Assembly (NCBI RefSeq): GCF_000768555.3
Contig: NZ_KN293976.1
Location: forward strand, 276,501 to 331,098
Direction: 5' to 3'
Origin: Roseovarius mucosus DSM 17069
GTDB taxonomy: Bacteria; Pseudomonadota; Alphaproteobacteria; Rhodobacterales; Rhodobacteraceae
Length of the DNA stretch: 54,598 nucleotides
Under the pieces are notes generated by a model. The model did no database searches. It was not told the origin of the DNA and saw only the letters and a list, made by a program, of their open reading frames with translations. The number at the start of each line of letters is the position of its first letter. The first letter of the stretch is position 1. The translations under genes were made by a program, and so were the position numbers. This document shows positions 8,566-16,157 of the stretch, one piece after another.

Positions 8566-10789
8566 TGCAATCCCCCCAGAGCGTCGTCAATCCGTAGCCG
8601 GTGGCGAGGGTCAACAACAGTAAATCCGTCTTTGCGACGTTCTGGGGGTCTTTCGGTCCGAACAGGACGTGCGGGACCGGGGTGTGCCGCTCAGATGGGA
8701 ACTCCGTGCTGCTGCGATCATAGCGCATCTGCTTTGCTGCCAGCGATCGGATCTCTGCGGGGATGTCGTCTGCTGTATCGTCATGTAGCGTGAAATGGCG
8801 CGTGGCGCGCAGCGGCGGCATGGCAAGGGGCTCGAGCGTGCTGACAAAAGCGTCATGCAGATCAAGACGCCAGTCCCGCTCTGCCGGGGTTTCTTGCGCT
8901 GTTTCGACCGGCAATGTGGCACCTGCCGCATCCAGCGATGCCAGCCAGGCGCGATACTCTGCGGCGATCTCGGAGGGGATGTGGCCCAGCGGATCCTGAT
9001 GCATGACGCGCGCGGCCCAGGCCCGCACATCGCCGTCCAGGTCGCTGCCCCACAGAGTCTCTCGGGCCCGGGCCGCCTGCTCAATTCTTTCGTCGACGTC
9101 TTCGTCGTCCTTGATGAAACGATATTGCCCGAAATAGAAGTAACTCTCCATGCATTCCTGGATATCGCTCCATCTCCAAGGAAAACTCCGTGGCACCAAC
9201 TGCACGCCCCGTGCCAGGGCATACTTATCTTCGGCCTTGTTCTCGATGAAGGCCGAAGCCCAGTTGGGCAACTCCTCCAGCACAAGAGCGACGCCATCTT
9301 CGGCCAGAGGGTCGGCGGGCAGCGCTTGTTCGAGGGCCGCCTTTTGCAATGCCTCCAACTCATCACTGTATTCGGCGCTCTCGGTACCGACATAGGGAAC
9401 CGGTTCAAAGGGCAGGCGCGGCTCCCAGTTGGGGGCCTGAAGTGGCACATCCGTTTCGGCTGGACGCTTGCCATAATCGCGACGGAAAATGCCCAAAGAC
9501 GTGCGGTTCCATCCGCTGTCTCGCAATGGCGCAAGTGCCGCGGGCGGCGCGACGGGCGCAAGATGGGACACGGAGTCGGCCGTGTAGATCAGGCGCACAG
9601 TCTCTTCGTAAAAGGCGTCGGCCACGGCATCCAAGAACAAGAACAGCGTGCCTTCGTTCGGGATGTCGGGAAGGGTGAAGCCGTCAACGGATCTAGGCAG
9701 CGTGGCGCAGTCCAGTTGCATCAGGAAATGCAAGGGCCGTCCGTCGCTGGTGCAAGGCCATTCAAGCGATGCCGGCAGTTGTGGCCAACCGCAGAATTGG
9801 TTCGCCGTGGTTCGCTCACCTGGCACAAGGGGTTTCAGGATCAGCCCGGCGCGCCGCTCCATGTTCGCCGGAAGAGCGGGCAGCGCGGGCTGACGCGGCT
9901 TGGCAAACCAGCGCCCGGCGCGGTTCACTCGTTCAAAGCGCACTTGATGGTTGTCAAAGTCACGGGCGCGTAAATCTTGGCGCGACACCACGAAATGCAT
10001 CACATAGTCATCCGAAACCAGATCGAGGTTGCAGGCAGAATTATGCGCCAATTGGAACAGCAATACCTCGTTATTGTGCTCTGACGCCTTTGCAAGCTCA
10101 TAGGTCTTGCGGGCATGTACCAGCGAATCTGCGCGACTGCGGTCCAGGGTCAGGGATTTCAGAAGTTGCAGGCGCGGCGCATACCCAAGCATTTGCAGTG
10201 GACGGATGCCATCCTCAGCCGTGGTCGCCGACGGCTCAACGCGCATCGCATCATAGAGCGGCTTTGGGTCCGCATCCGGGTGCGAGTCAAAGCTGTGAGG
10301 CGTCAACGCGACGGGCGCGAAATATCCGGTTTGCCCTGTGCCCGAATAAGCTTTTGGTTGTTTTCCCAGAAGTCGGGACAAAATGCCCTGCGGTTCCGGC
10401 TTGGGTTCGACCTTCAATTCGATGTTTCGTTGGGCATGGGAATATTCACCCAAGGGCGGCGTCTCTGCCGGATGCTCGACCGGCGCCCGCCCAGGCTTTG
10501 GTGCGTAAATGATCTTGGACGCGCCGTCGTCTTCGCCCAGTGAAGGCGCGCCGCGTTGGTCATAGTTCCCAGTGATAAACAGCCAGAGCATCCCCTCCGC
10601 CGGAAAATCAGGGTCGACGCGAGGGACCTCGGCACAATCGATCTGGAGCACGTGATGCATCGGACGCCCGGCGGCATCCATTGGCCAGGGCATATCAGTC
10701 GGAAGATTAGGATGGCCGCCAAAGCGAGACATGTGGTGGGAGGGGTTCTCCGATGAAGTCGGAACCAAAGCGACAGCAGGGTGGATCAA
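8486..10789 (-). CDS. Large two-domain DUF1963 (YwqG-like) protein
   Basis: The 767-residue cytoplasmic protein carries two successive DUF1963/YwqG-type modules. Module one (about residues 1-270) shows SRFGGHPNLPTDMPWP and then HHVLQIDCAEVP. Module two starts at about residue 305 with NQFCGWPQLPASLEWP, HFLMQLDCATLP and GTLFLFLDAV, and ends with the family-like WISPEDLTARRFDKI. I chose TTG at 10789 because GGAGAG lies five bases upstream and the DUF1963 domain begins at once (IHPAVALVP). Longer frames up to 10879 would add residues unlike the family. DUF1963 has no proven biochemical function; in Bacillus subtilis ywqG sits in a polymorphic-toxin gene neighbourhood, so an immunity-type role is only a guess. 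The gene is followed by an overlapping or abutting unknown gene and lies head-to-head with plus-strand DUF1963 sequences. Confidence 0.75.
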   Translation of the reverse strand: MIHPAVALVPTSSENPSHHMSRFGGHPNLPTDMPWPMDAAGRPMHHVLQIDCAEVPRVDPDFPAEGMLWLFITGNYDQRGAPSLGEDDGASKIIYAPKPGRAPVEHPAETPPLGEYSHAQRNIELKVEPKPEPQGILSRLLGKQPKAYSGTGQTGYFAPVALTPHSFDSHPDADPKPLYDAMRVEPSATTAEDGIRPLQMLGYAPRLQLLKSLTLDRSRADSLVHARKTYELAKASEHNNEVLLFQLAHNSACNLDLVSDDYVMHFVVSRQDLRARDFDNHQVRFERVNRAGRWFAKPRQPALPALPANMERRAGLILKPLVPGERTTANQFCGWPQLPASLEWPCTSDGRPLHFLMQLDCATLPRSVDGFTLPDIPNEGTLFLFLDAVADAFYEETVRLIYTADSVSHLAPVAPPAALAPLRDSGWNRTSLGIFRRDYGKRPAETDVPLQAPNWEPRLPFEPVPYVGTESAEYSDELEALQKAALEQALPADPLAEDGVALVLEELPNWASAFIENKAEDKYALARGVQLVPRSFPWRWSDIQECMESYFYFGQYRFIKDDEDVDERIEQAARARETLWGSDLDGDVRAWAARVMHQDPLGHIPSEIAAEYRAWLASLDAAGATLPVETAQETPAERDWRLDLHDAFVSTLEPLAMPPLRATRHFTLHDDTADDIPAEIRSLAAKQMRYDRSSTEFPSERHTPVPHVLFGPKDPQNVAKTDLLLLTLATGYGLTTLWGDCSALQIWISPEDLTARRFDKIRAQIAW

Positions 10790-10871
10790 ATGAACTCTCC
10801 AAGAACGAACTAATACCTGACTTGCACAGGATCGTTGGCTTGGGATTGTGTTGATTTTTCGAAACAAATGA

Positions 10872-11042
10872 GACTTCAAAGAGGATGCGTACCGCCATCG
10901 GTTCGTTCAGGGTTTGATCGACTTCTACCCCGATGCGCTATTGGGGCTTGACGACGGCGACAAGGCCAAGTTCTGGATTTCACGCGACGACCTGTCGCTT
11001 GGGCATTTCGACGATGTATTCTTGCTGGGAGGACAATCATGA
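10872..11042 (+). pseudogene. C-terminal stump of a third DUF1963 gene
   Basis: The plus-strand frame immediately after the stop TGA at 10869-10871 reads 56 residues that look like a DUF1963 C-terminus: FYPDALLGLDDGDKAKFWIS, then RDDLSLGHFDDVFLL and a stop at 11040-11042. The WIS-x-DDL-x(4)-FD pattern matches the ends of the two intact DUF1963 proteins here. No start codon or upstream coding sequence remains, so the gene was cut at about position 10870. Its stop overlaps the start of the next gene in the form ATGA, the trace of a former two-gene operon. The cut end faces the 5' region of the minus-strand DUF1963 gene, which suggests a rearrangement junction between 10790 and 10870. Confidence 0.65.
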
Positions 11043-12022
11043 TGGCTGACGCGTCACAGAGAAAAATCCGCTTCTCCGTGGCAGGAACGGCACATATGCA
11101 AGCCGTCCTTTCGGAGCACTTCGCGCGTCCGGTCGAACCGGCTGAGGTTGGAATCCTTGCTGGCAAAATGGGCCAATTGGACCCGACCACTCGGGGTGTT
11201 CTCAAGAGCGCTTGGGCAGAGGCGACAGTTATGCCGGTTGATCAGGTTGAACTGGGCCGAATGCTGGAGGAGGCGCGCTGCGAAGGGGTGTTGCTGCGCA
11301 AGACGACGGATCGGTTTCGCGCGGGGCGGTCTTGGCTTATGGGCGCGCCGACGCTGCCACTGGAAATCGATTGGCCGTCCGCGACCTTGCCGGGCGGCGC
11401 GACGGTCACGCTCGATTTCGTGGCGCAGCTGGACCTCGGCCATGTGCCCTCCAGTGGCAAACTCCCCGCCGAGGGTTTGCTGTTCTTCTTTGTCGACCTT
11501 ACATCGCCGCTGGACGACATGTATCGTGCGGCGAGGGTTATCCATGCCGCATCGGTTCCGGAAACATGTCCGATACGTGTAAATGAGTCCGCGCCGGCAA
11601 GGTCCGAAGCCGTTTCGATCCGATTCCAGCCCATGGCCGGGTATAACAGCGGCCTGTTTCGGAACCAGGCTTTCGAAAAGGCCGCGATGGGCCTGACGGC
11701 CCCAATCTCTGCGCGATTTCGAGAAACTCGGGACGAGGTCGTTTACGAACACAGCGGGGGCCTCGTGTCTCGTGTTCTGGGGAGGAAAAAGGTCGATATT
11801 CGCCAATACCTCCACACCCTATTTCTCGGGCCGGATTTTGGGAGATGGCAGGATTTTGATGACGCCGACCGAGTGCCGCTTTTGACTCTCGATACCGAAG
11901 ACCGTGATGATCTAAACTTGCCGGACCACATCCTGCACGGATGGCCCTTGACCTTTGCCATTCAAGAAAGGGCGCTGTCGGCGCACGATTTTGACGTCGT
12001 GACTGCGTTGTTGAGAGAGTGA
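11039..12022 (+). CDS. DUF1963 (YwqG-like) protein
   Basis: The 327-residue protein is probably cytoplasmic. GGGAGG six bases upstream supports the ATG at 11039, which overlaps the stop of the truncated upstream copy. After about 75 residues of a helical N-terminal region come the DUF1963 hallmarks: SWLMGAPTLPLEIDWP, then VAQLDLGHVP and GLLFFFVDL, with a C-terminal WPLTFAIQERALSAHDFDVV that parallels the ends of the other copies. The substrate or partner is unknown. It is followed by 68 bp and then the left end of the IS6-family element, and so is the last gene on the right side of the island. Confidence 0.75.
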   Translation: MMADASQRKIRFSVAGTAHMQAVLSEHFARPVEPAEVGILAGKMGQLDPTTRGVLKSAWAEATVMPVDQVELGRMLEEARCEGVLLRKTTDRFRAGRSWLMGAPTLPLEIDWPSATLPGGATVTLDFVAQLDLGHVPSSGKLPAEGLLFFFVDLTSPLDDMYRAARVIHAASVPETCPIRVNESAPARSEAVSIRFQPMAGYNSGLFRNQAFEKAAMGLTAPISARFRETRDEVVYEHSGGLVSRVLGRKKVDIRQYLHTLFLGPDFGRWQDFDDADRVPLLTLDTEDRDDLNLPDHILHGWPLTFAIQERALSAHDFDVVTALLRE

Positions 12023-12090
12023 AAGGGATGGAGCCGACCAATGCAGTCGCGGCGTTGGGGCGAGCAGTCTGGGCACTAGGGGCATAGGAA

Positions 12091-12960
12091 GGTTCTGTTG
12101 CAAAGTTTTTCAGCGGCAAGCATTTTGTGCGGCACTGCTGAGACAAGGGGTGTAGCATGAGCGACATCAAAGGCCGTCATTCCCGAGGTGAAATCGTGCT
12201 TTGGGCTGTGCGTTGGTACTGCCGCTACGGGGTTAGCTATTGTGCCCTTGAAGAGATGATGGCCGAACGAGGTCATCGGGTTGACCGCTCTACGATCTAC
12301 CGCTGGGTTCAACACTATGCCCCCGAGATCGAGAAGCGCTTGCGTCGGCAATGGCGGCACCCTCGATCGGATAGCTGGCGGGTAGATGAGACCTATATCA
12401 AAGTCCGTGGGAAATGGGCTTATCTCTAGCGGGTCGTCGACGAATTCGGGGACTTGATCGACTTCTATCTTTCCCCGACGCGTAATACGAAAGCTGCGAA
12501 GCGCCTTCTGGCCAAGATGCTGAAAGGCTTGGAGCACCCGCGCGTTAGCAACTCCGACAAGGCGCCGACTTATGGCGCTGCGCGGGCTGAACTCATGCAA
12601 GAGGGTAAATGCGCAAGCGACGTTCGGCACCGTCAGGCCAAGTATATGACCAAAGTCGTTGAGGCTGATCACGGCAGGCTCAAGCAGCTGATCAAACCGG
12701 TGCGTGGGTTCAAGACGATGAAAACCGCCTATGCCACGAGCAAGGGTTTCGAGGTGATGCGGGCCCTGCGCAAAGGGCAATCACGCAGCTTCAATTTGAT
12801 CGGCGACATCAACGGCGAGGTGCGTATGATCAAACGCTCTTTTGGCTTGGGCCCCTGCGGTCTCGCGGAGGCAATGTCTATGCTCGAACTCCGTCTCGCA
12901 TCATAAGACCAATGGCGAAACTGGTTCTTCTCGCTCTCCGGAAAGGATTGCAACAGAGCC
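12091..12960 (+). mobile_element. IS6-family insertion sequence, 870 bp, transposase interrupted
   Basis: The terminal inverted repeats are GGTTCTGTTGCAA at 12091-12103 and its counterpart at 12948-12960, with 12 of 13 bases matching. Length, single transposase gene and DDE motifs fit the IS6 (IS26-like) family. The 8-bp flanks (CATAGGAA and AAAAAGAA) do not match, so there is no simple target duplication. This is common when IS6 elements move by cointegrate formation or after recombination. The right end lies 43 bp from the putative -35 box driving the cobalamin riboswitch and cbtBA. Confidence 0.85.
12157..12906 (+). pseudogene. IS6-family transposase, split by an in-frame TAG
   Basis: The frame from ATG 12157 to TAA 12906 spans 249 codons, the family's usual size, but a TAG at 12427-12429 stops translation after 90 residues. 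Reading through restores a complete protein. The first part has the helix-turn-helix region and the first catalytic Asp (VDETYIKVRGKWAYL). The second begins RVVDEFGDLIDFYL and holds the second Asp (SDKAPTY) and the Glu in the VEADHGRLK motif. The stop stands where relatives usually have Tyr, so one base change explains it. Unless the amber codon is suppressed, this copy cannot transpose by itself. Confidence 0.85.
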
Positions 12961-13003
12961 AAAAAGAATGCCGCAGATTGCTCCTCAGCGGTCGCAATCC
13001 TCC

Positions 13004-13032
13004 TTGACGGGGTGGCGCACAGCCTGCATACC
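13004..13032 (+). promoter_or_regulatory. Putative sigma-70-type promoter for the riboswitch transcript
   Basis: TTGACG at 13004-13009 is followed after 17 bases by CATACC at 13027-13032, just upstream of the cobalamin riboswitch. The -35 box is good and the -10 box poor (three of six positions). The position is right for the cbtBA transcript. The IS6 end at 12960 lies only 43 bp upstream. Confidence 0.35.
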
Positions 13033-13039
13033 AAAAGGG

Positions 13040-13232
13040 CAAGGTTCCTCGTTTGGGTGCAAAGCGCCTCGGGGATGAAATGGGAATGACGTGCCGGTGG
13101 ACCCAATCAGGGCGCCCATGCGTCAGCCGCCCCCGCGACTGTAAGCGGCGAGCCCCTGCCAGATGCCACTGAGGTGTAAAATCCTTGGGAAGGCGGCAGA
13201 CAGGCGACGACCCGCGAGCCAGGAGACCAGCC
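13040..13232 (+). ncRNA. Cobalamin (AdoCbl) riboswitch
   Basis: The conserved blocks of the B12 aptamer appear in order: GGTTCC near the 5' end, GGGAATGACGTGCCGGTGG, CCGCCCCCGCGACTGTAAG with GGCGAGC, the TGCCACTGAGG block, TGGGAAGGCGG, and the B12 box AGCCAGGAGACC at 13217-13228. The family binds adenosylcobalamin and lowers expression of the downstream genes, here cbtB and cbtA. The 5' boundary is approximate. The match is very clear by eye; an Rfam search (RF00174) would fix the ends. Confidence 0.95.
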
Positions 13233-13248
13233 CTGCGTTCGTCAATCC

Positions 13249-13266
13249 CGCCTCGGGTGAGAGGCG
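13249..13266 (+). promoter_or_regulatory. Expression-platform hairpin before cbtB
   Basis: CGCCTC at 13249-13254 and GAGGCG at 13261-13266 form a 6-bp stem with a 6-nt loop, directly before the AAAGGAGA ribosome-binding site of cbtB (start 13283). It has no T-run, so regulation is more likely at translation initiation than by termination. The mechanism is inferred from position only. Confidence 0.4.
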
Positions 13267-13282
13267 CAAAGGAGATACCGCC

Positions 13283-13447
13283 ATGACCGCATTGGTTCAA
13301 ACCGCTGCAAAATCCACCGTCCTGCCCTTCGTCGCAGCCCTGTTTCTGGGCCTCGGCATCGTGACCGTTGCCGGCCATGTGCAGGCCTCGGCACTGCATG
13401 ACGCCGCGCATGATGTGCGCCACGCGACCGGCTTTCCCTGCCACTAA
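13283..13447 (+). CDS. cbtB: Cobalt transporter subunit CbtB
   Basis: The 54-residue protein has one membrane helix (about residues 12-31, VLPFVAALFLGLGIVTVAG). After it comes the CbtB-type His-rich tail HDAAHDVRHATGFPCH, whose His and Cys residues probably bind cobalt. In bacteria that make B12 aerobically, CbtB works with CbtA in uptake of Co2+ across the inner membrane. AAAGGAGA lies eight bases before the ATG. The gene is directly under the cobalamin riboswitch and three bases upstream of cbtA, so it should be repressed when adenosylcobalamin is plentiful. Confidence 0.93.
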   Translation: MTALVQTAAKSTVLPFVAALFLGLGIVTVAGHVQASALHDAAHDVRHATGFPCH

Positions 13448-13450
13448 CGC

Positions 13451-14131
13451 ATGTTTTCAAAAATCGCGACCAGCGCGTTGTTCGCTGGTTTCTGTGCAGG
13501 GCTGATAGCCGCCCTGTTGCAGATCGTTTTCATTCAGCCGGTGCTGTTGCACGCAGAGCTGTATGAAGGGGGCAGTCTTGTGCATTTCGGGGCGGAGGCG
13601 GTCAGCGCCACGCCCGAATTGCCGGGCTTTGACGTGATGCGCGACGGGCTGAGCATCCTCTTTTCGGCACTGATCTATGTCGGTTACGGGCTGGTTCTGG
13701 TGGCCTGCATGGGCTTGGCAGCGGAGTATGGCGTGCGTATCGACACGCGCAGCGGCATCGTCTGGGGTGTGGCGGGCTTTGTCGCGCTGCATTTCGCCCC
13801 CGCAGCATCCTTGCCGCCAGAGGTTCCGGGCGTGGCCTATACAGACATCACCGCACGTCAAATCTGGTGGTGGGGCACGGTGATTGCCACAGCGGTCGGG
13901 CTAGGCCTGATTGCTTTTGGCAAAGGGCCCGTGATGCTGGTCGTTGCGGTGGCGCTGTTGGCTGCACCGCATCTGATCGGCGCGCCCGAACCGGAGGCCT
14001 TTACCGGCCCGGTGCCGCCGGAACTGGCCGCGCTCTTTGCCGCGCGTGCCCTTGGCGTGGGGCTTGCGGCGTGGGTCTGTCTGGGTGCCTTGGCCGGGTA
14101 TTTCTGGCAACGCGAGAACGCAGCCGCCTGA
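13451..14131 (+). CDS. cbtA: Cobalt transporter subunit CbtA
   Basis: The 226-residue integral membrane protein has five to six hydrophobic helices: FAGFCAGLIAALLQIVFIQP at the start, then about 60-83, 95-120, 135-155, 160-175 and 195-220. Near the first helix come HAELYEGG and a later LHFAPAASLPPEVPG motif, as in CbtA proteins. It is the transport partner of CbtB, under the same riboswitch control. A 9-bp stem hairpin follows ten bases after the stop. Confidence 0.93.
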   Translation: MFSKIATSALFAGFCAGLIAALLQIVFIQPVLLHAELYEGGSLVHFGAEAVSATPELPGFDVMRDGLSILFSALIYVGYGLVLVACMGLAAEYGVRIDTRSGIVWGVAGFVALHFAPAASLPPEVPGVAYTDITARQIWWWGTVIATAVGLGLIAFGKGPVMLVVAVALLAAPHLIGAPEPEAFTGPVPPELAALFAARALGVGLAAWVCLGALAGYFWQRENAAA

Positions 14132-14140
14132 CATCTCAAA

Positions 14141-14164
14141 ACCCCGGCATCACGGTGCCGGGGT
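14141..14164 (+). terminator. GC-rich hairpin after cbtA
   Basis: A perfect 9-bp stem (ACCCCGGCA / TGCCGGGGT) with a 6-nt loop sits in the 55-bp gap between cbtA and the His-rich gene. There is no T-run, so it may be a partial terminator or an RNA-stability element that lowers expression of the downstream gene relative to cbtBA. Confidence 0.5.
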
Positions 14165-14186
14165 CATTCGACAGGAGACAGGAACG

Positions 14187-14675
14187 ATGGCCAAACCACT
14201 TGCCTTTCTCGGCATCGGCCTTTTTTTCGGCACGGGGCTAGGCTTTCTGGTCGCCGCCACATCCGGCGCGCAGCTTGAGGGGCATGACCACGACCATGGC
14301 GCGGCGGTGCATGACCACGCAGCACATGATCATGGCGGCGCACATGCGACCCTGACCGAGGCGGGCACGCCCGCGCCGGTGCTGCGCCTTACCCTGCACC
14401 CCGACGGGGCGCAGAGCCGCAACCTGCATATCGAAGTGGAAAACTTTACCTTTGATCCCGAGGGTGTGAACGGTCCGGTCATACCGGGGCGTGGGCATGC
14501 GCATCTCTATCTCAACGGGATCAAGATCGCGCGCGCCTATGGGCCTTGGATGCAGTTGGATGCGCTGCCGGTTGGCACGCATGAGCTGCGCGTGACTTTG
14601 AATGCCAATGACCATACGCAACTGGCCGCAGGAGGCGTACCCATAGAGGCCACGATTGCGGTGGTGATCGAATGA
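14187..14675 (+). CDS. His-rich exported metal-binding protein
   Basis: The 162-residue protein starts with an uncleaved or weakly cleaved membrane/signal segment (LAFLGIGLFFGTGLGFLVAA). A His/Asp-rich stretch (HDHDHGAAVHDHAAHDHGGAH, about residues 34-54) follows and would bind Co2+, Ni2+ or Zn2+. The rest resembles a cupredoxin-like beta domain (NLHIEVENFTFDP, GRGHAHLYLNG, HELRVTLNANDH). ATG 14187 has AGGAG upstream. Its place behind cbtBA suggests a periplasmic metal chaperone or buffer for cobalt supply; the metal is inferred from context. It converges with the DUF1636 gene, 4 bp between stops. Confidence 0.75.
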   Translation: MAKPLAFLGIGLFFGTGLGFLVAATSGAQLEGHDHDHGAAVHDHAAHDHGGAHATLTEAGTPAPVLRLTLHPDGAQSRNLHIEVENFTFDPEGVNGPVIPGRGHAHLYLNGIKIARAYGPWMQLDALPVGTHELRVTLNANDHTQLAAGGVPIEATIAVVIE

Positions 14676-14679
14676 TCCC

Positions 14680-15009
14680 TCAGCCCGGCACGCGCCCGAT
14701 CAGGCAATGCCGGAGCCGTCCGGCAGGGCGTGCATCCTCGATCCAGCCATCGGCGCAGGCAGCATATAGCGCGGCAAAGGCCAGCGTATCCTCTAGATCG
14801 ATCGTCGGGTCGATGTCGCCAAAGAGATACGTGGCCTTGCCCGCTGCGGAAAACGCCACACTGAGCGGACGGCCGCAATTGGACATGCAGTCATGGTCCT
14901 GCACCGTGAACTCCATGCCCCGTTCGCTGAAAGCCGCGCGCAAACGGGCCGCAAAGCCCTTGCCATCCGTGCCCTCGCACGTAGAACAGACCACAATCCG
15001 GTGCGTCAT
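14680..15009 (-). CDS. DUF1636 family metal-binding protein
   Basis: The 109-residue protein has two Cys pairs in a ferredoxin-like layout: C-S-T-C at residues 8-11 and C-M-S-N-C at 41-45 (VVCSTCEGTDG and DHDCMSNCGRPL). It matches the DUF1636 family, found beside cobalamin genes in alphaproteobacteria and predicted to bind metal or an Fe-S cluster. It has no signal peptide and so is cytoplasmic. It diverges from cobW with a 71-bp gap that must hold both promoters. The biochemical role is not established; a cobalt or redox carrier is an inference. Confidence 0.85.
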   Translation of the reverse strand: MTHRIVVCSTCEGTDGKGFAARLRAAFSERGMEFTVQDHDCMSNCGRPLSVAFSAAGKATYLFGDIDPTIDLEDTLAFAALYAACADGWIEDARPAGRLRHCLIGRVPG

Positions 15010-15080
15010 CGCCGATCCCCTTTTACACCGGGCTTAGGCCAGCCGCCCCGCCCGATGCAAGCCCCTGAAGGAGCCAAGAC

Positions 15081-16157
15081 ATGCAAGCCAAGATCCCCGC
15101 CACCGTCGTTACCGGATTTCTCGGGGCCGGCAAGACCACGCTGATCCGGCACATGCTGGAAAATGCGGGCGGCAAGCGCATCGCGCTGATCATCAACGAA
15201 TTCGGCGATCTGGGCGTGGATGGCGATATCCTCAAGGGCTGTGGGATCGAGGCCTGTTCGGAAGAGGATGTGATGGAATTGTCCAACGGCTGCATCTGCT
15301 GCACCGTGGCCGAAGACTTCATCCCCACCCTGCAAAAGCTCTTGGACCGCGAGCGTGCGCCCGATCACATCGTGATCGAGACCTCGGGTCTGGCGCTGCC
15401 GCAACCGCTGGTGCGGGCCTTCAACTGGCCCGAGATTTCGACGCGGGTGACGGTCGATGGCGTGGTGACGGTGGTCGATGGCAAGGCCGTGACCGAAGGC
15501 CGCTTTGCGCATGACGTGGCGGCGGTGGATGCTCAGCGCAAGCTGGATGAGAACCTTGACCACGAAACGCCTCTGTCGGAGCTCTTCGAGGATCAGATGG
15601 CCTGCGCCGATATGATCGTGATCAACAAATCCGACCTGCTGACCGAAGACGAGCGTGCGGCGCTGAGCGCGCGGCTGCGCGCAGACTCGCGCAATGGCGT
15701 TCAGGTTGTGACCGCGACCATGGGGGCCCTGCCCATCGAGGTGCTTTTGGGGCAAGGTATCGGGGCCGAGGCGGATATGGAAGCGCGGCACGAGCTGCAC
15801 CATCATCACCACGACCATGACGACGACGATCATCACGACGACGAGGACCATGATCACCACGATGATCATGACCACGACGCCTTTGAGAGCTTTGTAGTGA
15901 CGCGGCCCGAGATCAGCGATCCGGCCAGCTTTGCCCGTCAGGTCACAGAGGTAATTCGCGCCCATGACATCCTGCGGCTCAAGGGCTTTGCCGCAGTGAC
16001 AGGCAAACCGATGCGCCTGACCATTCAGGCCGTAGGGCCGCGCGTGGACAGCTATTTCGACCAACCCTACGGAGCCGGTCCGCGCCAGACGCGGCTGGTG
16101 GTGATCGGTCAGGCGGGTCTGGATCGGGCTGCAATCACCACCGCACTCTCGGCATGA
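15081..16157 (+). CDS. cobW: Cobalamin biosynthesis GTPase CobW
   Basis: The 358-residue protein is a G3E-family metallochaperone GTPase. Walker A GFLGAGKTT is at 12-20, the nucleotide-shielded metal site CICC at 71-74, and INKSDL is the guanine-specificity motif. A long His/Asp-only region (about residues 236-265) precedes the CobW C-terminal domain. CobW is thought to deliver Co2+ to the CobNST cobaltochelatase in aerobic B12 synthesis, and cobN lies 700 bp downstream. The ATG has AAGGAG upstream. Its stop overlaps the start of the acetyltransferase gene by four bases, implying translational coupling. Confidence 0.95.
   Translation: MQAKIPATVVTGFLGAGKTTLIRHMLENAGGKRIALIINEFGDLGVDGDILKGCGIEACSEEDVMELSNGCICCTVAEDFIPTLQKLLDRERAPDHIVIETSGLALPQPLVRAFNWPEISTRVTVDGVVTVVDGKAVTEGRFAHDVAAVDAQRKLDENLDHETPLSELFEDQMACADMIVINKSDLLTEDERAALSARLRADSRNGVQVVTATMGALPIEVLLGQGIGAEADMEARHELHHHHHDHDDDDHHDDEDHDHHDDHDHDAFESFVVTRPEISDPASFARQVTEVIRAHDILRLKGFAAVTGKPMRLTIQAVGPRVDSYFDQPYGAGPRQTRLVVIGQAGLDRAAITTALSA

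Noticed and set aside
7774..12960. Composite transposon with target-site duplication
   Set aside because: The 8-bp outer flanks (CAAAAAGT on the left, AAAAAGAA on the right) do not match, nor do the flanks of either element singly. Transposition as one unit is therefore not shown, though IS6-mediated acquisition remains possible.
15006..16064. A 352-codon minus-strand frame opposite cobW, with a Val/Met-rich stretch resembling a membrane helix
   Set aside because: The Val/Met run is the reverse reading of the His/Asp-rich region of cobW. It is a shadow frame.
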